Shown here piece after piece: positions 7,325-13,922 of a DNA stretch of 13,922 bases; position 1 is the first letter of the stretch; the number at the start of each line of letters is the position of its first letter. Where the stretch lies: contig CANFLJ010000011.1 of assembly GCA_947447815.1 (NCBI GenBank), positions 1 to 13,922 of the forward strand, read 5' to 3'. The position numbers and the translations under genes are program-made. Below the pieces are notes generated by a model. That model worked only from the letters and a program-made list of their open reading frames with translations. It had not been told where the DNA came from and did not search any database. Source of the stretch: Chitinophagaceae bacterium (GTDB lineage: Bacteria; Bacteroidota; Bacteroidia; Chitinophagales; Chitinophagaceae).

Positions 7325-8833
7325 ATGAAAAAATATATAATCATATCAAGTGTGTTTCTGGTAGCGAACATGTTTGTATCCTGTACAAAATGGGTAGACT
7401 CTACAGCAAAAGATGCCTATTTAGTGACAGCAGAAGATTATTTGCGTTCAGAAACAGATTATAGAACCATGGAAATTAGCGTTTATACGCCATTGCAATG
7501 GTTAAATCAAATAGTTCCAATTGGCGAAATAGCATCCGACAATGCTGTGTCTGGAGGAGAAAGCGCATCCGATGTATTAGATTTACAACAAATAGATGAT
7601 CATACTTTAACGCCTGTGAATGGTACATTGTCCGATTTGTGGCAGTCTGCTTATGAAGGCGTTAATAGAGCTAATTATCTTATACAATATAAAGCAGCAA
7701 ATCAAAATGGATTGAAGGTGGATTTTGCTGGCAAAGAAGCTTTGTACGGGGAAGTTTATTTCCTTAGAGCATACTACTATTTTACCTTAGTAAAAATGTT
7801 TGGCGATGTTCCATTATTTGTAAACAAAAGATTAGGATTAGAAGATTCAAGATCTTTGCAACGCTCACCTAAAGCGGATGTTTATAATCAAATTGAATTA
7901 GACCTTACAAACGCTATAGCCGTATTACCTGCAGTTCAAACTCAAAAAGGAAGAATTACAAAATATGCTGCTCAGGCAATGTTAGGTAAAGTATACCTCT
8001 ACGAAAAGAAATATGATTTGGCAGCTGCAATGCTGGAAAATGTAATTTCTGGTAATGCTTATTCTTTAGTAGCTGATTTTGGTTCTATGTTTTTAGCTAC
8101 AGGAGAAAATGGCCCTGAATCTGTTTTCGAAATTCAATACACTAATACTTCTCCTTATTACAACTGGAGTGCAGTTACCAGAGGTCAGGGTAATTATTCT
8201 ATTCAACAATGCGGTATCAGAGGTTTGACAGGAAGTTCTGCAATGCCATATGCAGCAGGATGGAGCACCAACCTTCCAACTCAGGATCTTGCAAAAGCTT
8301 ATTCTGCAGGTGATATCAGAAAGGCAGCAACCGTATTAGATATTGATGCATACAAGGCGGCTAATCCTTCTTTCGGTATTTCGTATCAGGTAGCACCTTA
8401 TAAAAATACTGGTCTTTACAATCAAAAGTATTTGCCTAGAAAAGGAGAAACTTCTGGTCAGATTGAACTGAACTATTTAAACAACTTCAGAATTATTCGT
8501 TATGCGGATGTTTTATTGATGGCTGCTGAAGCAAACAATAAATCTACCACTGCTAATGATACCAAAGCGCAAACTTATCTTAACTTAGTTCGTCGTCGTG
8601 CATTTGCAGATATGGCACACGATGTTACCAGTACAGGAACTACTTTGTATCAGACTATTCTGGACGAACGTAGATTAGAACTGGCAATGGAAGGAGATCG
8701 TTTCTTCGATTTAGTTAGAACAGGACAAGCTGCATCAAAAATTGCCGGATTTGTAACAGGTAAACATGAATTGTTTCCGATACCTCAAACAGAAATTGAT
8801 ATTTCTAATTTGACTCAAAATCCAAATTATTAA
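7325..8833 (+). CDS. susD: SusD/RagB-family surface glycan-binding lipoprotein
   Basis: This is the lid partner of the SusC transporter, expected to bind the incoming glucan oligosaccharide at the cell surface. It has 502 residues, a usual length for the family. The lipobox 'MFVSC' gives acylation at Cys20. The mature end C-T-K-W-V-D has lysine at +3 and an acidic residue at +6, similar to Bacteroidota surface-export signals. The N-terminal part has the SusD helical region ('YRTMEISVYTPLQW', 'NRANYLI', 'EVYFLRAYYYFTLVKMFGDVPL'). The C-terminal part has the SusD/RagB hallmark 'ILDERRLELAMEGDRFFDL' and ends 'LFPIPQTEIDISNLTQNPNY'. It is 23 nt downstream of susC and 25 nt upstream of the next lipoprotein, so cotranscription is expected. 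No oddity was seen. Confidence 0.97.
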   Translation: MKKYIIISSVFLVANMFVSCTKWVDSTAKDAYLVTAEDYLRSETDYRTMEISVYTPLQWLNQIVPIGEIASDNAVSGGESASDVLDLQQIDDHTLTPVNGTLSDLWQSAYEGVNRANYLIQYKAANQNGLKVDFAGKEALYGEVYFLRAYYYFTLVKMFGDVPLFVNKRLGLEDSRSLQRSPKADVYNQIELDLTNAIAVLPAVQTQKGRITKYAAQAMLGKVYLYEKKYDLAAAMLENVISGNAYSLVADFGSMFLATGENGPESVFEIQYTNTSPYYNWSAVTRGQGNYSIQQCGIRGLTGSSAMPYAAGWSTNLPTQDLAKAYSAGDIRKAATVLDIDAYKAANPSFGISYQVAPYKNTGLYNQKYLPRKGETSGQIELNYLNNFRIIRYADVLLMAAEANNKSTTANDTKAQTYLNLVRRRAFADMAHDVTSTGTTLYQTILDERRLELAMEGDRFFDLVRTGQAASKIAGFVTGKHELFPIPQTEIDISNLTQNPNY

Positions 8834-8858
8834 TCAACTTATTTTAAATTAATCAATT

Positions 8859-10448
8859 ATGAAATTTCTAAAATATTTTATTGCATTAAGTCTATTTGCG
8901 GTTATTAATAATGGTTGCAAAAAAGATTCATTCGACGATACCTCCTTATCAAATAAGGTGATTACCCCTGCTAACTTATCTGCATTGTTTAAAATTACAC
9001 AGGATAATTCAGGAACAGTTACCATCACGCCTAGTGGAGAAGGTGTTTCTTTTTTCTATGTGTACTTTGGGGATTCAAAAACGGATTCAGCTCAGGTAAT
9101 GGCGGGTGCAGGTATTAATCATATTTATACCGAAGGAGTATACAATGTTAGAATTGTTGCTCATAGCATTACCGGAGGAATTGCAGAAGTAACCAAGCCA
9201 TTAACGGTATCTTTTAAAGCACCGGAAAATCTGGATTTCACCATTACCACTTCTGGCAATAAATTTAAAGTCGATGTTTCTGCATCTGCTCTATACGAAA
9301 CTATGTTTCAGGTGTATTTTGGAGATGTAGTAAATGAAGTGCCTTTGTTGTTCTTGGAAGGAGATGTAGTTACCCATACTTATTCAGCTTTTGGTACCTA
9401 CAATATAAAAGTGGTGGCACTAAGTGGTGGAGCTGCAACAGCACAGTTAATTAAGCCTTATACCGTAACTTCTGCACAGATTGATTTGCCAGTTACGTTT
9501 GATGATATTACTTACGACTATACCACTACCGATTTTGGGGGTAATATTACCGTTGACGCTAAGGATACTACCAATAGTTCCAATAAAGTAAAAAGAACCG
9601 TAAAATCGGTAGGTGCTCAGACTTGGGCTGGAACTACAGTAGGTACTCCTAATGGATTTGCTACTGCTATTCCATTGACTGCTGCTTCTAATAAAATGAG
9701 TGTAAGAGTTTATTCTCCTGCAGTTGGTATCCATGTAAGATTAAAAGTGGAAGATCATAAAAACTCAAACAACTCAGTAGAAACGGAAGCCATCTCCACT
9801 GTAGCCAATACATGGGAAACAATGACTTTCGACTTTAATAATAATGCGAGTGGTACACCAGCTTTCAATTCATCTTATACTTACGACAAAGCTTCTTTAT
9901 TCTTTGATTTTGGTAATGTAGGATCTGGAAAGATATTTTATTGGGATGATGTTAAATATATTGTAACTGCTCAAACAACGCTTTCTTTACCTATCGATTT
10001 TGAATCAAGTACAATAGCATACAACTTTACTAATTTTGATGGTGGAACAGCTTCTGTAGCTAATAATCCATCTGCTTCTGGCTCCAATACCAGTGCAAAA
10101 GTGGGTAAGATGGTTAAAGGTGCCGGACAAACATGGGCAGGTGCTTATCTTACGATGCCTTCTCCTATGAATTTTTCTACTAAGAAAACATTTAAGATGA
10201 AAGTATATTCTCCACGTGTTGGAGCTAAAGTGTTATTTAAAGTAGAGAACCTTACCAATGGAGCTATCAGTTATGAAAAAGAAATGTCTTCCACAGTAGC
10301 CAATGCATGGGAAACAATAACTTTTGACTATAGTGCAATTGATGTAACTAAATCTTATTCTAAAATCACATTGATTTGGGATAATGGTACCGCAGGTGAT
10401 GGTTCTGCTAATTATACTTTCTACTTTGATGATATTACTCTTAACTAA
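8859..10448 (+). CDS. Surface glycan-binding lipoprotein: two PKD domains and two duplicated CBM-like modules
   Basis: This protein occupies the SusE/SGBP position after susD. It has 529 residues with a signal sequence and acylation at Cys20 (C-K-K-D, lysine at +3, Asp at +4). Two PKD-type Ig-like domains cover about 40-123 and 124-206. Each has a 'YFGD' turn and an 'H-x-Y/T-Y...GxYN' strand pair. Two homologous beta-sandwich modules follow at about 208-366 and 376-529. They share 'QTWAG', 'STVANxWETxTFD' and a closing 'F-Y-x-D-D' strand, the pattern of CBM4/9-like galactose-binding folds. There are no catalytic residues. The protein probably projects the two binding modules from the outer membrane to hold polymer near SusD and the GH16 enzyme. 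The glucan target is inferred from context. The module family number cannot be fixed by reading alone. Confidence 0.85.
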   Translation: MKFLKYFIALSLFAVINNGCKKDSFDDTSLSNKVITPANLSALFKITQDNSGTVTITPSGEGVSFFYVYFGDSKTDSAQVMAGAGINHIYTEGVYNVRIVAHSITGGIAEVTKPLTVSFKAPENLDFTITTSGNKFKVDVSASALYETMFQVYFGDVVNEVPLLFLEGDVVTHTYSAFGTYNIKVVALSGGAATAQLIKPYTVTSAQIDLPVTFDDITYDYTTTDFGGNITVDAKDTTNSSNKVKRTVKSVGAQTWAGTTVGTPNGFATAIPLTAASNKMSVRVYSPAVGIHVRLKVEDHKNSNNSVETEAISTVANTWETMTFDFNNNASGTPAFNSSYTYDKASLFFDFGNVGSGKIFYWDDVKYIVTAQTTLSLPIDFESSTIAYNFTNFDGGTASVANNPSASGSNTSAKVGKMVKGAGQTWAGAYLTMPSPMNFSTKKTFKMKVYSPRVGAKVLFKVENLTNGAISYEKEMSSTVANAWETITFDYSAIDVTKSYSKITLIWDNGTAGDGSANYTFYFDDITLN

Positions 10449-10463
10449 TTAAAATCGTTGATA

Positions 10464-11354
10464 ATGATTACTAAAATAAAATTATTAGGTGTTACAATTT
10501 TTGTTGTTGCACTAGCTATAATAGGATGTAAAAAAACAGACTACTCGTTTGGGGATATTAAAACTCCTGCTGGACTTACTTTAACCACTGTAATTGCAGG
10601 TGCTGATGCTACTAATCCTAATGGTGATGGTACTGGGAAAGTAACCTTTACTGTAGCCGCTAGTAATGTCTTGACTTATAAGATAGACTATGGTGATGGT
10701 ATTACAGAAGTAGTTCCTTCAGGAGATACTGCTCATAAATATCGTACTACAGGTACCAATGATTACATTGTTACAGTAACAGCCGTGGGTACAGGAGGAA
10801 GTGTATCAGTTCTCAGTAAGAAGATTACTGTTCAAACAAACTTTACTATTCCAGCTAATATTGTTGCAGCTCTAACAAACGGATCTTCGCAAATTTGGCA
10901 AACAGATCACGATGCAGTAGGACATGTAGGCGTAGGACCAGCTACTACATTTACTTCCGACTATTATTCAGCTACCCCTAATACTAGAGATGCTTGTGTA
11001 TATGACGATGAAATTACCTTTACTAAAAATTCACAAGGTATAGCTATGTCAGTAGACAATAAAGGGCAAACTTTTATTATAGCTGCGGCTAACTCATTCT
11101 ATAGTGTGAGTGGTGGAGATAATTGTTACAGTATCACAACTACTCCAAAACAATTAGCTTTTATGGAAGCTACCTCTGCATCCACTACAGCAAATTCTAC
11201 CAGAATACAATTTATAGTTCCAGGAAATGGTATTATAAATTTTGCAACAGGTGGAACCACTTATGAAATACTTGCTGTTACTGCTACCACTGTAACCTTA
11301 AGAAATATTGGTGCTGATGGTCTTGCATGGTATCAAAAATTAAAGGTTAAATAA
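10464..11354 (+). CDS. Second surface glycan-binding lipoprotein with PKD domain and unassigned C-terminal domain
   Basis: I start this gene at the ATG at 10464, not at the in-frame TTG two codons earlier. This gives 296 residues and a normal signal sequence with 'AIIGC' as lipobox and acylation at Cys22 (C-K-K-T-D). A PKD-type domain covers about 35-128, with 'IDYGDG' and 'HKYRTTGTNDYIVTV'. Residues about 130-296 form a second domain rich in Trp, Tyr and Asp with 'SSQIWQTDHDAVGHVGVGP' and 'CVYDDEITF', ending in a beta-rich tail. This C-terminal domain resembles domains I associate with SusE/SusF-like proteins of Bacteroidota beta-glucan loci, but I cannot name its family. No catalytic motif was found. 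It lies 15 nt after the previous lipoprotein gene and 11 nt before the GH16 gene. A polymer-binding role at the surface is likely. Confidence 0.8.
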   Translation: MITKIKLLGVTIFVVALAIIGCKKTDYSFGDIKTPAGLTLTTVIAGADATNPNGDGTGKVTFTVAASNVLTYKIDYGDGITEVVPSGDTAHKYRTTGTNDYIVTVTAVGTGGSVSVLSKKITVQTNFTIPANIVAALTNGSSQIWQTDHDAVGHVGVGPATTFTSDYYSATPNTRDACVYDDEITFTKNSQGIAMSVDNKGQTFIIAAANSFYSVSGGDNCYSITTTPKQLAFMEATSASTTANSTRIQFIVPGNGIINFATGGTTYEILAVTATTVTLRNIGADGLAWYQKLKVK

Positions 11355-11365
11355 ATTGTTCTCCT

Positions 11366-12391
11366 ATGAAGTATATATTGTCATTTGTTTTATTGCCATT
11401 TTTAGTAGTTGTTAGTTCTTGTACCAAGAGTGATCCTTCTCCTACAAATAATACAGCACCAACCAATTTAACATTGTCTGCTGTTGTAAGTACAGATAGC
11501 TCTGGTAACGTTTCATTTACTGCATCTGCAACTAATGCTACCAATTATGATTTTGATTTTGGTGATGGTGGCTCATTGAATGTTGTTTCTGGAATTACTA
11601 CCTATAAATATGCAAACTCAGGTACTTATACTGTAAATGTAATTGCTAAGAACACTAGTGGGTTAATAACTACTAAATCTATTCAGATAACAGTAGTAGT
11701 CACTCAGGCTGCAATTTGGTCGGATGAATTTAATATCAACGGAGCTCCTGATGCATCTAAATGGACCTATGATCTAGGTGCAGGTGGATGGGGCAATTCT
11801 GAGCTACAATATTATACTAATAGATCAAGTAATGTAGTAGTACAAAATGGGGTACTTAAAATTACTGCAGTAAAGGAATCTTATAGTGGAAGTAGTTACA
11901 CTTCTGCAAGAATTAAGTCTCAAGGCTTATATGCATTCACATACGGAAGAATAGAAATAAGTGCTAAATTACCTTCAGCATTGGGTACATGGCCTGCATT
12001 ATGGATGTTAGGAAGTAATATTACAAATACTGCTTGGCCTGCTTGTGGCGAGATGGATATCATGGAGCAAAAAGGGAATGAATTGAATAAAATATATGGT
12101 ACAATTCACTACCCTGGTCATTCAGGTGGTGGTGGGGTAGGAAGTACGCTTACTATCGCTAATGCTTCAACACAGTTTCATAAATATACTTTAGACTGGT
12201 CAGCAGCTGCAATAAAAATGTATGTTGACAATGTATTATATCTTACAGTTCCTAATTCTAGCAGTTTGCCATTCAATCAAAACTTCTTTTTCATTATTAA
12301 TATGGCAATGGGCGGAACTTTTGGTGGTACTATAAGTCCATCTTTTACTTCAGATACCATGGAGGTAGATTATATCAGAGTGTATAAATAA
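11366..12391 (+). CDS. GH16 endo-beta-1,3-glucanase (laminarinase type) lipoprotein with PKD domain
   Basis: This enzyme should hydrolyse internal bonds of beta-1,3- or mixed beta-1,3/1,4-glucan by the retaining mechanism. It has 341 residues with acylation at Cys19 (C-T-K-S-D). A PKD domain spans about 33-114 ('FDFGDGG', 'YKYANSGTYTVNV'), followed by a GH16 domain at about 118-341. The catalytic E-x-D-x-x-E motif is 'EMDIME': E229 as nucleophile, D231 as helper and E234 as acid/base. This spaced form is the laminarinase/lichenase-like type with a beta-bulge. Other family landmarks are 'WSDEFN', 'YGRIEISAKLP', 'GTWPALWMLG', 'IHYPG', 'YTLDW' and 'MEVDYIRVYK' at the C-terminus. The catalytic domain is complete. 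As a lipoprotein in this operon it probably acts at the cell surface, making oligosaccharides for SusC/SusD. Laminarin is the most likely substrate, but lichenan-type activity cannot be excluded. Confidence 0.93.
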   Translation: MKYILSFVLLPFLVVVSSCTKSDPSPTNNTAPTNLTLSAVVSTDSSGNVSFTASATNATNYDFDFGDGGSLNVVSGITTYKYANSGTYTVNVIAKNTSGLITTKSIQITVVVTQAAIWSDEFNINGAPDASKWTYDLGAGGWGNSELQYYTNRSSNVVVQNGVLKITAVKESYSGSSYTSARIKSQGLYAFTYGRIEISAKLPSALGTWPALWMLGSNITNTAWPACGEMDIMEQKGNELNKIYGTIHYPGHSGGGGVGSTLTIANASTQFHKYTLDWSAAAIKMYVDNVLYLTVPNSSSLPFNQNFFFIINMAMGGTFGGTISPSFTSDTMEVDYIRVYK

Positions 12392-12409
12392 TGTATAAAA
12401 GCTTTTTGT

Positions 12410-13645
12410 GTGAGAAAGTATTTAGTCTCTTTTCTTTTCTTGTGTCTAATTTCTACTTGCACAATAGCACAAGTTGCTAAGGTTTACGTAAAAAAAGTTG
12501 ATAACGGATTTAAACTCGAAGTTAACGGTAAAGGATTCTTTATTAATGGGATGAATTGGGACTATTACCCCATTGGAACAAATTATAAATATAGTTTGTG
12601 GCAGCAACCAGCTAAAACAATCAAAGAAGCGCTGGACTATGAGATGTCCCTTCTTAAGAAAATGGGGGTAAACACTGTTCGACAATACACTGGCATACCC
12701 CCCGAATGGATTACATACATTTACGAAAAGTATGGTATATACACTGTTCTAAACCATCCTTTTGGCCGTTATGGATTAACGGTTAATGGTAAATGGGAAG
12801 CTAATACCGACTATTCAAATCCATTGGTTAAGGAAGTCTTGATTAAAGAACTAAATGATTTAACTAACAAGTATAAAAATACGCCTGGCTTGTTGATGTT
12901 TCTGTTGGGTAATGAAAATAATTATGGTCTCTTTTGGCAAGGTGCAGAAACGGAAGATATTCCTATCAAAGATCGCAAGTCAACTACCACCGCCATCAAT
13001 CTTTACAAGTTATTTAATGAGGCTGCTATTTCGATGAAATCTATTGATAACAATCTCCCTATTGCAATTTGTAATGGGGATTTGATGTTTTTAGATATCA
13101 TAGCAAAAGAGTGTGCTGACGTGGATATATTAGGCGTTAATATATACCGTGGACTTTCATTTGGTGATGCTTTCGAAAAAATCAAAATAACGTACAACAA
13201 ACCGGTCATGTTTACAGAGTTTGGCGCTGATGCTTTTAATCAAATAAAAAAATCAGAAGATCAAAATGCGCAATCAAATTGTTTAGTTCAAAACTGGAAA
13301 GAAATATACGCAAATGCATTTGGTGGCAGAAAATCAGAAAATTGCATTGGCGCATTTACTTTCCAATTTAGTGATGGATGGTGGAAGAGCGGGCTAGACT
13401 TAAACCTAGATATACATGACTCTACAGCATCATGGTCCAATGGAGGTTATAAATTTGATTTTCAAAAAGGGAAGAATAATATGAACGAGGAGTGGTTTGG
13501 TATATGTGCTAAAGGATCTACTAATAAAAATGGAGTGTATAAGTTGTTGCCACGAGCTGCATATTATGCGCTCAAAAAGCTGCACAAAACATATACCCCT
13601 ACTATTTTGAAAAATTATAATCAAGTTTCTTTAGGTCATAATTAG
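12410..13645 (+). CDS. Clan GH-A TIM-barrel glycoside hydrolase, family unresolved
   Basis: A 411-residue enzyme. No ATG exists in this frame after the GH16 stop, so the GTG at 12410 is the start. It yields a good signal peptide (residues 1-20, 'CTIA' before Q21). The Cys17 context (I-S-T-C) is a poor lipobox, so a soluble periplasmic or secreted protein is more likely. The body is a (beta/alpha)8 barrel: 'FFINGMNWDYYPIG', 'LLKKMGVNTVRQY', then 'LLGNENN' with probable acid/base E169 after N168, and 'MFTEFGADAF' with probable nucleophile E270. The N-E plus T-E-F-G pattern is typical of clan GH-A (GH2, GH5 and relatives). The barrel resembles a GH2 C-terminal barrel without the GH2 N-terminal beta domains. 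GH158 beta-1,3-glucanases are another clan GH-A candidate. The operon position suggests it acts on beta-glucan oligosaccharides or their branches. The exact family and bond specificity are not settled. Confidence 0.75.
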   Translation: MRKYLVSFLFLCLISTCTIAQVAKVYVKKVDNGFKLEVNGKGFFINGMNWDYYPIGTNYKYSLWQQPAKTIKEALDYEMSLLKKMGVNTVRQYTGIPPEWITYIYEKYGIYTVLNHPFGRYGLTVNGKWEANTDYSNPLVKEVLIKELNDLTNKYKNTPGLLMFLLGNENNYGLFWQGAETEDIPIKDRKSTTTAINLYKLFNEAAISMKSIDNNLPIAICNGDLMFLDIIAKECADVDILGVNIYRGLSFGDAFEKIKITYNKPVMFTEFGADAFNQIKKSEDQNAQSNCLVQNWKEIYANAFGGRKSENCIGAFTFQFSDGWWKSGLDLNLDIHDSTASWSNGGYKFDFQKGKNNMNEEWFGICAKGSTNKNGVYKLLPRAAYYALKKLHKTYTPTILKNYNQVSLGHN

Positions 13646-13728
13646 CGTACATGAATTAGGTGACAGAGGTGCATTAAACAATGTGAACATTTTATAAATT
13701 AATAATAGCTGAATTAAAATAACTAATA

Positions 13729-13922
13729 ATGAAAAACGAAGAAATTAGACTTGATTCAATTGAAATAGGAGGAGAAACTTTTTTTAAGATATCTAATGTC
13801 AACGAAATGCCTCCCTTTTTCATGAGCATTGTCAGCGATTCAAATCATTGGATGTTCATTGCCAGTAATGGTGGGTTAACTGCAGGAAGAAAAGATGCAG
13901 AATATTCGTTATTCCCTTATTA
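13729..13922 (+). CDS. N-terminal fragment of a probable cytoplasmic enzyme, possibly a beta-glucan phosphorylase (3' end outside window)
   Basis: The ATG at 13729 opens a frame of 64 complete codons with no stop before the window ends. The N-terminus is charged and has no signal peptide or lipobox, unlike the other PUL genes here, so a cytoplasmic product is likely. Visible motifs are 'MPPFFMSIVSDSNHWMFIASNGGLTAGR' in two overlapping parts near residues 27-54 and a closing 'SLFPY'. The 'W-x-F-x-S-N-G-G-L-T-A-G-R' stretch recalls the N-terminal region of large carbohydrate phosphorylases related to GH94/GH149. That assignment is from memory of the pattern and is tentative. The gene follows the GH-A gene by 83 nt with no terminator seen between, so it may belong to the same operon. 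If it is a phosphorylase it would cleave imported beta-glucan oligosaccharides to glucose-1-phosphate. Confidence 0.6.
   Translation, partial: MKNEEIRLDSIEIGGETFFKISNVNEMPPFFMSIVSDSNHWMFIASNGGLTAGRKDAEYSLFPY

Noticed and set aside
10458..10463. TTG start for the second glycan-binding protein
   Set aside because: The ATG at 10464 is in the same frame two codons later and gives an equally good lipoprotein signal; a TTG start is not needed.
12391..12480. Short frame from an ATG overlapping the GH16 stop codon by one base (29 codons)
   Set aside because: It runs in a different frame from the GH-A enzyme, is rich in Phe/Ser/Leu only because it shadows the signal peptide codons, and stops quickly. 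The GTG at 12410 gives a complete signal peptide, so neither a frameshift nor a small gene is needed.
13646..13728. Possible terminator between the GH-A gene and the last gene
   Set aside because: No stable GC-containing inverted repeat followed by a T run was found in this 83-nt gap, so the operon may continue.

Overview
The window reads as a piece of a Bacteroidota chromosome, probably from a Chitinophagaceae- or Sphingobacteriia-like relative, though the lineage is inferred from style only. The evidence is an adjacent SusC/SusD pair, a C-terminal type IX secretion (T9SS) sorting domain, lipoprotein signals with a lysine two residues after the cysteine, A-rich initiation regions without Shine-Dalgarno sequences, and AT-rich DNA. 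All genes lie on the plus strand.

Layout: (1) 1-225 is the 3' end of a gene ending in a fibronectin-III-like fold, closed by a hairpin terminator. (2) 226-952 is a long gene-free AT-rich region. It carries heptamer direct repeats phased at 11 bp and one candidate Bacteroidota promoter. (3) 953-3979 encodes a large secreted protein with no recognisable catalytic domain, built from four related carbohydrate-binding-like modules and two Big-like domains, with a T9SS tail. A strong terminator follows. (4) 4182 to the window end is a polysaccharide utilisation locus (PUL) in operon arrangement: susC, susD, two surface glycan-binding lipoproteins, a GH16 endo-beta-glucanase lipoprotein, a GH-A clan TIM-barrel glycoside hydrolase, and the start of a gene without a signal peptide that may be a beta-glucan phosphorylase. 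Gaps between the first six genes are 11-25 nt.

Working model (inference): the target is probably a beta-1,3-glucan such as laminarin, or a mixed-linkage glucan, because the GH16 enzyme has the laminarinase-type E-x-D-x-x-E motif. The lipoproteins would bind and cut the polymer at the cell surface and SusC/SusD would import the oligosaccharides. The GH-A enzyme would trim them in the periplasm, and the last gene could finish the job in the cytoplasm. The secreted multi-module protein could capture the same glycan outside the cell or on its surface, but is transcribed separately.

The locus architecture is a familiar type. The less ordinary points are the duplicated module-Big-module unit in the secreted protein, its divergent first module, the phased repeats upstream of it, a 14-nt tandem repeat abutting the susC start codon, and the unassigned families of the last two enzymes. 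No RNA gene, CRISPR array, insertion sequence or transcription regulator gene was seen.
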